Source of the DNA: Candidatus Zixiibacteriota bacterium | Lineage (GTDB): Bacteria > Zixibacteria > MSB-5A5 > JAABVY01 > JAHJOQ01 | Length of the DNA stretch: 6,325 nt | Direction of reading: 5' to 3' | Assembly (NCBI GenBank): GCA_030631455.1 | Contig: DAOVLC010000095.1 | Coordinates: forward strand, 1 to 6,325 | Shown: positions 1-6,257 of the stretch, piece by piece | Numbering within the stretch: the first letter of the stretch is position 1 | How the letters are laid out: the number at the start of each line of letters is the position of its first letter | Program-made: the position numbers and the translations under genes | The notes under the pieces: model-generated | Database searches by the model: none | What the model was told of the DNA's origin: nothing | What the model saw: only the letters and a program-made list of their open reading frames with translations

Positions 1-477
1 ATCACATGTGATTGTGCCACTGCCGAGAGCGATTGGCCTACTGTAGATTTCTCCGACGTCGAGGCTTTCGATACAGATGCACGCTCCGACTATGTCGACG
101 ATGGCATCGACCGCACCGACTTCGTGGAAATGCACTTCGTCGGGACTTGAAGAATGGACCTCAGCCTCAGCTTCGGCAAGCCGCCCGAAAACGCGCTTCG
201 AATTTTCCTTGACTGCATCGCTTAAGCTACTCGCGTCGATAATCTCGACAATGTGTCGCAAATGCCGATGCGTCGAGGATTCCGCCGTCTCGACATTCAC
301 CTTGATCGCCGCTATATCACTGCGATGCACTATCCCGTGGGATATCTTATATCCGGGGAGGTTGAGCTTTTCGAGTTCCGACTGCAGTTTGGCGAACGGA
401 ACTCCGGCCGCGACGAATGCGCCAAGGATCATGTCTCCCGCGCAGCCGTACGATGGATCGAAAATCAAGCTTCTCAT
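1..477 (-). CDS. larC: LarC, nickel-pincer cofactor nickel insertase (N-terminal part, cut by the window edge)
   Basis: LarC inserts nickel into the dithio-pyridinium nucleotide precursor, the last step in making the nickel-pincer nucleotide cofactor of lactate racemase LarA and its relatives; it uses CTP and acts in the cytoplasm. My hand translation of the minus strand gives 159 codons with no stop up to the window edge. It opens MRSLIFDPSYGCAGDMILGA, matching the family's N-terminal DP-x-x-G-x-x-GDM-x-LGA pattern. Near residues 116-134 it has the hallmark VHFHEVGAVDAIVDIVG, and it ends with GSGTITCD at 152-159, the usual start of the next conserved block. The ATG at 477-475 overlaps the larB stop (ATGA), and a GGGGGA stretch six bases upstream can serve as ribosome binding site. 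More than half of the protein (family about 400 residues) lies outside, so it cannot be told whether the gene is whole or split by a frameshift as in Lactobacillus plantarum. Confidence 0.93.
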   Translation of the reverse strand, partial: MRSLIFDPSYGCAGDMILGAFVAAGVPFAKLQSELEKLNLPGYKISHGIVHRSDIAAIKVNVETAESSTHRHLRHIVEIIDASSLSDAVKENSKRVFGRLAEAEAEVHSSSPDEVHFHEVGAVDAIVDIVGACICIESLDVGEIYSRPIALGSGTITCD

Positions 478-1244
478 TTCTTGTCCCCCAAGAGACCGAC
501 TATACGCACAGCCGCGCACCCTGCGGCGAATCCGCTGTCGATGTTAACTACCGTTATCCCCGATGAGCAGGAATTCAGCATCGAAAGAAGCGCTGCGATT
601 CCTCCGAATGATGCACCGTATCCGATCGACGTCGGCACGGCAATCACAGGCATGCCAACCATGCCGCCGACAACCGATGCAAGCGCCCCTTCCATCCCGG
701 CCACCACTATGAGCACATCGAAGTCATGCAGGCTTTCGGACTGGCTCGTCAGTCTGTGAATACCGGCTACGCCGACATCGAAGAGCTTCTCGACATTGCA
801 CCCCATCGCTTCGCATGTCACGGCTGCCTCTTCGGCAACGGGAATATCGGCCGTGCCTGCGGTGATTACCGCAACTCTCCCGACGTTCTCGCCGCGCTTA
901 GCCTTGCCTGAAGCTTCGATCAGCACAGTCCGGGCGAGGCGGTTGTGCCTGGCACGCGCGTATTTCTTGGTGAGCTTCCGGGCCGAGGTGTCGGAAATTC
1001 GCGTCGCAAGGATCGGTGACTTCGACTTGACCATCGATGCCACGATCTTCATGATCTGATCGTCCGTCTTCCCCCCACAGAATATCACTTCCGGGAATCC
1101 GACCCGAAGATGCCGATGAGTATCGATCCGCGCAATTCCAATGTCCTGATATGGGAAGTGTTTGAGGCGTTTCAGAGCCTCATTAACGCCGATCTTTTTC
1201 GATCTCACTTCACTGAGAATGTCTTTCAGCACTTTCTTGTTCAT
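474..1244 (-). CDS. larB: LarB, nicotinic acid adenine dinucleotide carboxylase/hydrolase
   Basis: LarB starts nickel-pincer cofactor synthesis: it carboxylates the pyridinium ring of nicotinic acid adenine dinucleotide and cleaves the phosphoanhydride, giving a dicarboxylated mononucleotide for the sulfur transferase LarE. The 256-residue product is full length for the family. Residues 1-115 form the variable N-terminal part with HRHLRVGFPEVIFCGGKT at 43-60. The PurE (AIR carboxylase)-like core runs from about 122 to 254, with TAGTADIPVAEEAA (128-141), DVGVAGIHRL (156-165), VVAGMEGALASVVGG (180-194) and PTSIGYGASFGG (204-215). Cys226 in SMLNSCSSG matches the catalytic cysteine (Cys221 in L. 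plantarum) that bonds to the pyridinium ring. Its ATG lies one base after the dus stop, with no strong Shine-Dalgarno sequence, which suggests translational coupling; its stop overlaps the larC start by four bases. Confidence 0.96.
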   Translation of the reverse strand: MNKKVLKDILSEVRSKKIGVNEALKRLKHFPYQDIGIARIDTHRHLRVGFPEVIFCGGKTDDQIMKIVASMVKSKSPILATRISDTSARKLTKKYARARHNRLARTVLIEASGKAKRGENVGRVAVITAGTADIPVAEEAAVTCEAMGCNVEKLFDVGVAGIHRLTSQSESLHDFDVLIVVAGMEGALASVVGGMVGMPVIAVPTSIGYGASFGGIAALLSMLNSCSSGITVVNIDSGFAAGCAAVRIVGLLGDKK

Positions 1245-1245
1245 T

Positions 1246-2220
1246 TTACACCATCTGTTCCTGACAATTCATGTAACGGTCAAAGAATCCAACTATATCA
1301 TCGTAACTCTCGATTGTGAACATTTCCGGGCGATACTTCGAGATGCCTTTCCAACCACGCGTGAACCAGATGAGTTGTTTCCTCATCTTGAAGCAAGCAG
1401 GTCTTTCGCCGTAGTCTTCGATCATGAGTCTGGCGAATCTGAGACAGATACTGATTTTCGTTTCGAGGCCCGGTTCTCCCGGATCAGGCAGACCCTTCAG
1501 AACATGGTCGACTCTCCGAAATATCCACGGCGCTCCCATAGCCGCCCGACCGATCATGACGAGATCGCAACGGGTCTGATCTATCATATCAACAGCATCC
1601 TGCGGTGAGGTAATATCACCGTTGCCGATAACCGGAATCGAAACGGCCTCCTTGAGCGTGCGTATATGCGACCAATCCGCCTGACCTTTGAAACCGGAGC
1701 TTCGTGTGCGCGGATGAAGCGTCAGCATTGAGATTCCGCAGCCCTCGGCCAACTTTCCGATCTCGATGAAGTTGGTACTCTCACTGTCCCACCCGGAGCG
1801 ATACTTGACCGAGACAGGAATCCGGACAGCTTTGACAGCCGCGATGAAGAGCGATTCTGTCAGTTTCACGTCCTTGAGAAGCGCCGCGCCACCGCTCTTG
1901 CTCACAATTTTCTTAGCGGGGCAGCCGAGGTTTATGTCAACTATGTCGGCCCCCGCATCGGCAACGATTCGGCAGGCTTCAGACAGAGTCTCCGGGTTTC
2001 TGCCGAAGACCTGCATTGAGACTGGACGCTCCTCTGGCCGGAAGCGCAACATACTCATTGTCTTACGGTTATCGCGAACCATGCCTTCGACGGAGACCAT
2101 CTCAGTGACTACCATCGCTGCTCCAAATTCCCTCGCAAGCACCCGGAATGCAGACCCGGAAACGCTTGCGAGAGGGGCGGAAACTACACTCCCGTCCAGC
2201 GTTAAGTTTCGCAGTTTCAT
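1246..2220 (-). CDS. dus: tRNA-dihydrouridine synthase (DusB-like)
   Basis: This is an FMN- and NADPH-dependent enzyme that reduces uridine to dihydrouridine in tRNA loops. The 324-residue product has the normal length: a TIM-barrel domain followed by a helical tRNA-binding domain from about residue 240. Visible motifs are APLASVSGSAFR (15-26, the APMAGVTD-like FMN region), Cys100 in DINLGCPAKKI (the general acid), VKYRSGWD at 138-145 with Lys139, LHPRTRSSGFKGQADW at 168-183, IGNGDI at 198-203 and MIGRAAMGAPWIF at 222-234. The phrase VKYRSGWD is unusual where most members have VK-x-R-x-GWD with a hydrophobic residue or leucine; key lysine and arginine remain. It is the first gene of the minus-strand cluster and precedes larB by one base. 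The start matches family N-termini, but no Shine-Dalgarno sequence precedes it, so leaderless translation is possible. I am sure of the family, less sure of the DusB subtype and thus of the exact uridine modified. Confidence 0.95.
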   Translation of the reverse strand: MKLRNLTLDGSVVSAPLASVSGSAFRVLAREFGAAMVVTEMVSVEGMVRDNRKTMSMLRFRPEERPVSMQVFGRNPETLSEACRIVADAGADIVDINLGCPAKKIVSKSGGAALLKDVKLTESLFIAAVKAVRIPVSVKYRSGWDSESTNFIEIGKLAEGCGISMLTLHPRTRSSGFKGQADWSHIRTLKEAVSIPVIGNGDITSPQDAVDMIDQTRCDLVMIGRAAMGAPWIFRRVDHVLKGLPDPGEPGLETKISICLRFARLMIEDYGERPACFKMRKQLIWFTRGWKGISKYRPEMFTIESYDDIVGFFDRYMNCQEQMV

Positions 2221-2226
2221 TCCGAC

Positions 2227-2255
2227 AATATAATCGTACAGGGTTTTCCGAGCAA
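2227..2255 (-). promoter_or_regulatory. Candidate sigma-70-type promoter for dus-larB-larC
   Basis: Read on the minus strand, TTGCTC (plus 2250-2255) and TATATT (plus 2227-2232) are 17 bases apart, the ideal spacing. The -10 matches the consensus at five of six positions, the -35 at three of six. Transcription would begin at or within a base or two of the dus ATG at 2220, implying a leaderless mRNA. The match was found by eye, so it is a reasonable but unproven candidate. Confidence 0.45.
2229..2234 (+). promoter_or_regulatory. Candidate -10 box for the FHA-phosphoesterase-kinase cluster
   Basis: The plus strand reads TATAAT, a perfect -10 hexamer, about 100 bases before the FHA gene. No good -35 lies 16-18 bases upstream (GTTTCG is at 17), so it would need an activator or be weak. 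It overlaps the -10 of the divergent candidate promoter. A weaker alternative for the same genes is TTGCAA (2268-2273) with GATTAC (2291-2296), 17 bases apart, which matches four and three consensus bases. Confidence 0.3.
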
Positions 2256-2315
2256 GCAGAAAAGATATTGCAACTTACGGTGTTGCTTCGGATTACAGAA
2301 GTCGCATCCCGGCAA

Positions 2316-2325
2316 GGAAAGGAAG
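2316..2325 (+). promoter_or_regulatory. Strong Shine-Dalgarno sequence of the FHA gene
   Basis: The purine-rich GGAAAGGAAG ends six bases before the ATG at 2332 and contains two overlapping AGGA-type anti-16S matches. It fixes the start of the FHA gene and contrasts with the absence of any such site before the divergent dus gene. Confidence 0.7.
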
Positions 2326-2331
2326 TCTGCA

Positions 2332-3021
2332 ATGCCTGAAATAGTAGTGATGTTTGACAAGAGAATAGTTGAGCGAGTTGTGACTGAGAAAGAGCGTCTG
2401 TCGATCGGACGTTCCTCCGATAACGACATCGTCCTCGATAACCGAGGCATATCGAGAAGGCATGCCAGAATCGAAGTTTGCGGGGAAGACGCAATCATCA
2501 TTGACAACGAAAGTCTGAATGGTACATTTGTCAACAGGAGGAAGATTGCCGAAGAAAAACTCCGTGATACTGACATCATTACGATTGGCAAATTCGATCT
2601 CGAATACCATACCGAGGTTGAAAGCCATGAGAAGATGTCTGATCTCGACGGCACTATGATCCTGAACACAAAGAAACAGAAAGAGATGCTCAAGAGCGAC
2701 CAGGAGGACAAGCAGCTTGTCAAACGTTCGGGATGCTCGGTATTGGTGGGACTCGAGAAGACCTTCCAGGACGAGGTTCCGCTCGACAGGGACATGATTA
2801 CTGTCGGCAAGTCGAAATTCGTGAACGTGAGGGTAGGCGGCTGGTTCGTGCCCGCCATTCAGGCGAGAATAATCCGTGAGGGTGAGTCGTTCACGATCTT
2901 AAACGTGGGTAAGAAAGGCAAAACACGTGTCAACGGCGACGAAGTAACTCGCCAGGACATCAAGAACGGAGATATCATTGAAGTTGGGAATTCAGTGTTC
3001 CGCTTTGTCGAGGCAGGTTAA
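2332..3021 (+). CDS. Tandem FHA-domain protein (one canonical, one degenerate FHA domain)
   Basis: FHA domains bind phosphothreonine peptides, so this is probably a cytoplasmic adaptor read out by the kinase two genes downstream. The 229-residue product has no signal peptide or membrane segment. The first FHA domain (about 1-95) is canonical: Gly26-Arg27, Ser41, Arg43-His44 and Asn63-Gly64-Thr65 in SLNGTFVN. A charged linker (about 96-132) includes DLDGTMIL around Thr108, a possible phosphosite. A second FHA-like fold (about 133-229) keeps the strand pattern, with MITVGK at 155-160, TRVNGDEV at 198-205 and NGDIIEVGNSVFRF at 212-225, but Arg of the GR pair is Lys160 and the SxxH histidine position is Gln177. 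It therefore probably cannot bind phosphothreonine. It leads a cluster in which the next start is two bases after its stop. The family assignment is firm; the kinase partnership is inferred from gene order. Confidence 0.93.
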   Translation: MPEIVVMFDKRIVERVVTEKERLSIGRSSDNDIVLDNRGISRRHARIEVCGEDAIIIDNESLNGTFVNRRKIAEEKLRDTDIITIGKFDLEYHTEVESHEKMSDLDGTMILNTKKQKEMLKSDQEDKQLVKRSGCSVLVGLEKTFQDEVPLDRDMITVGKSKFVNVRVGGWFVPAIQARIIREGESFTILNVGKKGKTRVNGDEVTRQDIKNGDIIEVGNSVFRFVEAG

Positions 3022-3023
3022 GA

Positions 3024-3752
3024 ATGAAAATAGGACTCATCTCCGATGTCCACGCGAACCTCGAAGCGCTGGATGCGTGTCTTGCGGACATCAAAACCGA
3101 AAAAGTAAAGAGGATTTTCTTTCTCGGTGACGCAGTTGGCTACGGCCCGGATCCCAACAAGTGTGTCGAATTGATTCACAAGAAGGCGGATGTCAAACTC
3201 CTCGGGAATCATGACGCAGCAGCAATTGGTTTACTGAACACCTCCTATTTCAACCAGTACGCTCAATTATCGATGGGTTACACGTGCCAGGTTCTATCAG
3301 AAAAGAATCTAAGCCGGATGAAGAGATTCCAGATGGAGGCAAGTTTCGACATGATGAAGATGGTGCACTCCTCCCCCAAGGAGCCGACAAGCTGGGGGTA
3401 CATTCTCGATGTCGAGGACGCCGAAGAGAACTTCAAGTATTTTGAGCAGCAGGTATGCGTGATCGGGCATAGCCACAGACCGCTGATTGTGAAGAAGTAC
3501 AAGGGCAATCGCTGCGAGGCTGTTGCTCATGACTTCGTTCATATCGATGACGACTACAGGTACATCATCAACATCGGAAGCGTGGGGCAACCGAGAGACG
3601 GCGACCCACGCGCATCCTACATGATCTACGACACCGAAACCAATATTATGTCGATTAGGCGAGTGGAGTACGACTGTGAGAAGACACAGCAGAAGATGAT
3701 CAATGCAAATCTCCCGAGGTTCCTCGTAGACAGAATAGCTGTGGGGAAATAG
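3024..3752 (+). CDS. Calcineurin-like metallophosphoesterase (MJ0912/YfcE-like family)
   Basis: This is a two-metal phosphoesterase of 242 residues, full length for the family. All five metallophosphoesterase motifs are seen: Asp8 and His10 in ISDVHANLEAL, Asp36 in LGDAVGYGPDP, GNHD at 61-64, His115 in MVHSSP, and GHSHRP at 148-153 with His149 and His151. The later INIGSVGQPRDGDPRASY (182-199) is a signature of the subgroup grouped with ApaH/PP2A-like enzymes in COG0639. No signal peptide is present, so it acts in the cytoplasm. Relatives include cyclic-nucleotide phosphodiesterases and enzymes of unknown substrate. Its place between an FHA protein (2-base gap) and a Ser/Thr kinase (3-base gap) raises the idea that it removes phosphate from proteins of this pathway, but nothing in its own sequence proves that. 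AGGCAGG before the ATG is a fair ribosome binding site. Confidence 0.93.
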   Translation: MKIGLISDVHANLEALDACLADIKTEKVKRIFFLGDAVGYGPDPNKCVELIHKKADVKLLGNHDAAAIGLLNTSYFNQYAQLSMGYTCQVLSEKNLSRMKRFQMEASFDMMKMVHSSPKEPTSWGYILDVEDAEENFKYFEQQVCVIGHSHRPLIVKKYKGNRCEAVAHDFVHIDDDYRYIINIGSVGQPRDGDPRASYMIYDTETNIMSIRRVEYDCEKTQQKMINANLPRFLVDRIAVGK

Positions 3753-3755
3753 GAA

Positions 3756-6137
3756 ATGAGGTTTCCGCAACTCAAGTTTCCGACGCTCAGAAAGAGTGCT
3801 GGCGATGACGGTAAATCGTTCGTCCGGAACCATCCGGGGCTTGTGCTGTATCTTCTGATAACCCTCTTGATCACAGCTCTCTATTTCAACAACGCGTCGA
3901 CGTTTGAAAACATCGAGTCCAGGTTTCAGGACGTGCTTTTCAGGGTCAGAGAGGTGTCGGAACCGTCAGGTCAGGTTGTGCTGCTCACTATTGACAACAG
4001 ATCGTTGGATCATATCGGACGGTGGCCATGGAGCCACCAGAGAGTGGCGCAACTCGTAGAAGCTCTCGCATACTATTCACCGAAAGCCGTCGTCCTGCAG
4101 CCACAAATCAAGGAGAACGTCGAAGACTACGTATCGGGGACATCCCAACTGCTGGCGGAAAACATCCTGCAGTCGGAGAATATCATCCTGCCCTTCTTCC
4201 CTGTCATCTCCTCACGAACACCGAAAACGAGCACGGCTCCGCGCTGGCTGGGGCGGTCTGCTCTGAAGATGATTCTGCCATTCGAAGCGGAATATATCCC
4301 GCTCGCATCGAGACTGGAGTTACCTGCCGATCAGTTTGGTCCATCCGGCAGGCTGTCAGGTGCGATCTGGACACATTTCGATTCGGACAACACGGTACGC
4401 AAGCAGCCGATGCTTATCAAGTATGAGAAATTCATCTACCCGTCGATCGAGCTTGCGACTGCCGCTTTCGCAATGGACGTTCCATTCGATTCGATTAGAT
4501 TCGACCAGGAGCAGGGAAAACTGCACGTCGGCAACCGTGAGATCCCGGTCGATAAAAAAGGCAACTACCGGATCAATTACTATGGCCCACCACTTACATT
4601 CCCGATCTACTCGGCCCGGGACTTCTGGGAAGGCAAAATCGCGGTCGAGGACATGCAGGACAAAGTTGTCATAGTAGCGCTGACGGCACTTGGCTTGTCC
4701 GATGAGCTATCTACCCCACTTGGGGATGAGTTCACAGCCGCAGAGAAGTCGGCCAGTGTCATAGATAACATCCTGACCGGGAGATTCATCTCGCCACTCA
4801 ATGCATCAAGTAACGCGGAAATACTCGTAATATTGGCTATCGGCCTCTTCTGCGCCGCGATGCTGCCGCGAGTGGCGCTCATATATCGATTTGTTATCTT
4901 AGTCGTTTTTGCGTTCGTGATAGTAAATCTCAATTTCATTCTTTTCACGTCTTTCAACACTGTGGTTAACACTTTTTTCCCCACACTGGAAATCCTTATG
5001 TTCGCTCTTGCAGCTCCGCTTCTCAGAGGACATACCGAGACGATAGCAAAGACGCAAACTCCACGGAGAGTGAAGCCGGTCGAAGAAGTGGCAGTCCGCG
5101 TCGAGAAAGTGGAATTTCGCGACGTAACCACTTCTCCGGATGAGAAAACACTGGCAATCGAAACATCTGCAGACGAGACCCAGATGTTTAGGAACCTCGC
5201 AAAAGCGGTGGAGTTATCCGCGACGCCAATACCGCGCGGATCATCAAGATCGGAAGCATCGGACCCCAAGCCTGAACCCGTACATGAGACTTCGCTTTCA
5301 TCCCTCGGACGTTATGAGGTTATCGGCGTCCTCGGAGAAGGCGCAATGGGAACCGTATACAAGGGCAAAGACCCGGCAATCGGTCGAATGGTTGCGCTCA
5401 AGACCATCCGCATGGACAAGCTTGCCGATTCATCGGAGATCGAAGAGCTGCGCGAGCGGCTGATACGAGAAGCCAAGGCGGCAGGTAATCTCTCCCACCC
5501 GAATATCGTAACCATCTACGACGTCGGACACGAGGGAGATTTGCAGTACATCGCAATGGAGTTCCTTAAAGGGTATACGCTCGAACAGATTATCCGGCGA
5601 CAGCTCGAACTGAATTTCAAGATAGCCGCCAAGATAGTGTTTCAGGTCTGCTCTGCTCTTTCGTATGCTCATAAGCACAACATAGTTCATCGTGACATCA
5701 AGCCCGCAAACATAATGGTTCTCGAGAGTTTCCACATAACGGTTATGGATTTCGGCATTGCCCATTTTCAGTCGTCGAACTTGACCCAAACAGGCATTGC
5801 AATGGGAACACCGAGTTACATATCCCCCGAGCAGCTAAAAGGTGAGCCGATAACATCGTCATCTGACATCTTCTCGCTGGGTGTCGTGTTCTACGAAGTC
5901 CTGACAGGCAAGAAGCCGTTCGTCGGAGAGAACATATCCAACCTGATACTGAAGATCACTACCGAAGATCCGCCGCCGCCATCAAGCCTGGATGCAAAGA
6001 TTCCTCCTATGCTCGATCTGATCGTGAAGAAAGCGCTCAACAAGAATCCGTACGACAGATACCAGTCTGCCGACGAGATGGCAAGAGCGATGGAGGATTT
6101 CGTCGTGAGCTTCACCGGAGCTGCGGCGAAGTTCTAG
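3756..6137 (+). CDS. CHASE2 receptor Ser/Thr protein kinase (PknB/Hanks type)
   Basis: A transmembrane sensor kinase of 793 residues. A basic N-terminal tail (1-27) leads to a membrane helix (about 28-44), an extracytoplasmic CHASE2 domain (about 50-345, ending with VVIVALTALGLSDELSTPLG and IDNILTGRFISPL), then three membrane helices (about 353-370, 374-397, 404-421), typical of CHASE2 receptors. A Ser/Thr/Pro-rich cytoplasmic linker (424-518) precedes the kinase (519-782). The kinase has a glycine loop GEGAMG (527-532), Lys549 in VALK, Glu572, HRDIKPAN (645-652) with Asp647, DFG (665-667), and SPE (690-692), so it should be active and of the RD type. Thr677 and Thr679 in the activation loop (LTQTG) match the autophosphorylated pair of PknB. 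PASTA repeats are absent. The start follows the phosphoesterase stop by three bases, with GGGGA upstream as ribosome binding site. The ligand of the CHASE2 domain is unknown. Confidence 0.96.
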   Translation: MRFPQLKFPTLRKSAGDDGKSFVRNHPGLVLYLLITLLITALYFNNASTFENIESRFQDVLFRVREVSEPSGQVVLLTIDNRSLDHIGRWPWSHQRVAQLVEALAYYSPKAVVLQPQIKENVEDYVSGTSQLLAENILQSENIILPFFPVISSRTPKTSTAPRWLGRSALKMILPFEAEYIPLASRLELPADQFGPSGRLSGAIWTHFDSDNTVRKQPMLIKYEKFIYPSIELATAAFAMDVPFDSIRFDQEQGKLHVGNREIPVDKKGNYRINYYGPPLTFPIYSARDFWEGKIAVEDMQDKVVIVALTALGLSDELSTPLGDEFTAAEKSASVIDNILTGRFISPLNASSNAEILVILAIGLFCAAMLPRVALIYRFVILVVFAFVIVNLNFILFTSFNTVVNTFFPTLEILMFALAAPLLRGHTETIAKTQTPRRVKPVEEVAVRVEKVEFRDVTTSPDEKTLAIETSADETQMFRNLAKAVELSATPIPRGSSRSEASDPKPEPVHETSLSSLGRYEVIGVLGEGAMGTVYKGKDPAIGRMVALKTIRMDKLADSSEIEELRERLIREAKAAGNLSHPNIVTIYDVGHEGDLQYIAMEFLKGYTLEQIIRRQLELNFKIAAKIVFQVCSALSYAHKHNIVHRDIKPANIMVLESFHITVMDFGIAHFQSSNLTQTGIAMGTPSYISPEQLKGEPITSSSDIFSLGVVFYEVLTGKKPFVGENISNLILKITTEDPPPPSSLDAKIPPMLDLIVKKALNKNPYDRYQSADEMARAMEDFVVSFTGAAAKF

Positions 6138-6171
6138 AACCTGACAACTCGATTCCCCTTGAATACAGGAA

Positions 6172-6198
6172 GTAGGTCAAAACTCGTAGAGTTTTGAC
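6172..6198 (+). repeat. REP-like palindrome, copy 1
   Basis: After GTAG, the arms GTCAAAACTC (6176-6185) and GAGTTTTGAC (6189-6198) pair perfectly over 10 bp around a GTA loop. It begins 34 bases after the kinase stop. There is no T-run after it (TATTCGTCTT follows), so it is a poor intrinsic terminator but could shield the 3' end of the kinase mRNA. Confidence 0.75.
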
Positions 6199-6257
6199 TA
6201 TTCGTCTTGTGCAGTCATGGCACGGGATTCGTTGGTTATCTCGCTGTCAGACAAGCT

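Noticed and set aside
1..477. A larC frameshift as used in Lactobacillus to make LarC1/LarC2
   Set aside because: The visible 159 codons are in one frame and the usual frameshift region lies beyond the window, so it cannot be judged.
77..759. Plus-strand open frames of 156 and 168 codons across the left edge
   Set aside because: They are antisense to larC and larB, whose conserved motifs are clear, and show no recognisable protein features.
2102..2858. Minus-strand open frames of 130 and 213 codons over the intergenic region and FHA gene
   Set aside because: They lie antisense to the FHA gene or out of frame with dus, are rich in Ser/Leu/Cys runs typical of shadow frames, and would cross the only promoter region.
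3309..3833. Minus-strand open frame of 174 codons
   Set aside because: Antisense to the phosphoesterase, which has every catalytic motif; no family resemblance in the translation.
4607..5269. Minus-strand open frame of 220 codons
   Set aside because: Antisense to the CHASE2 and membrane segment of the kinase gene; composition is low-information Ser/Thr-rich.
6176..6210. Hairpin after the kinase as an intrinsic terminator
   Set aside because: The stem is strong but lacks a following T-run, and the second covarying copy in inverted orientation with GTAG ends fits a REP doublet better.
6208..6229. Weak hairpin between the two palindromes (GTGC with GCAC plus G-T pairs)
   Set aside because: Only four to five Watson-Crick pairs, expected by chance in a region of this size.
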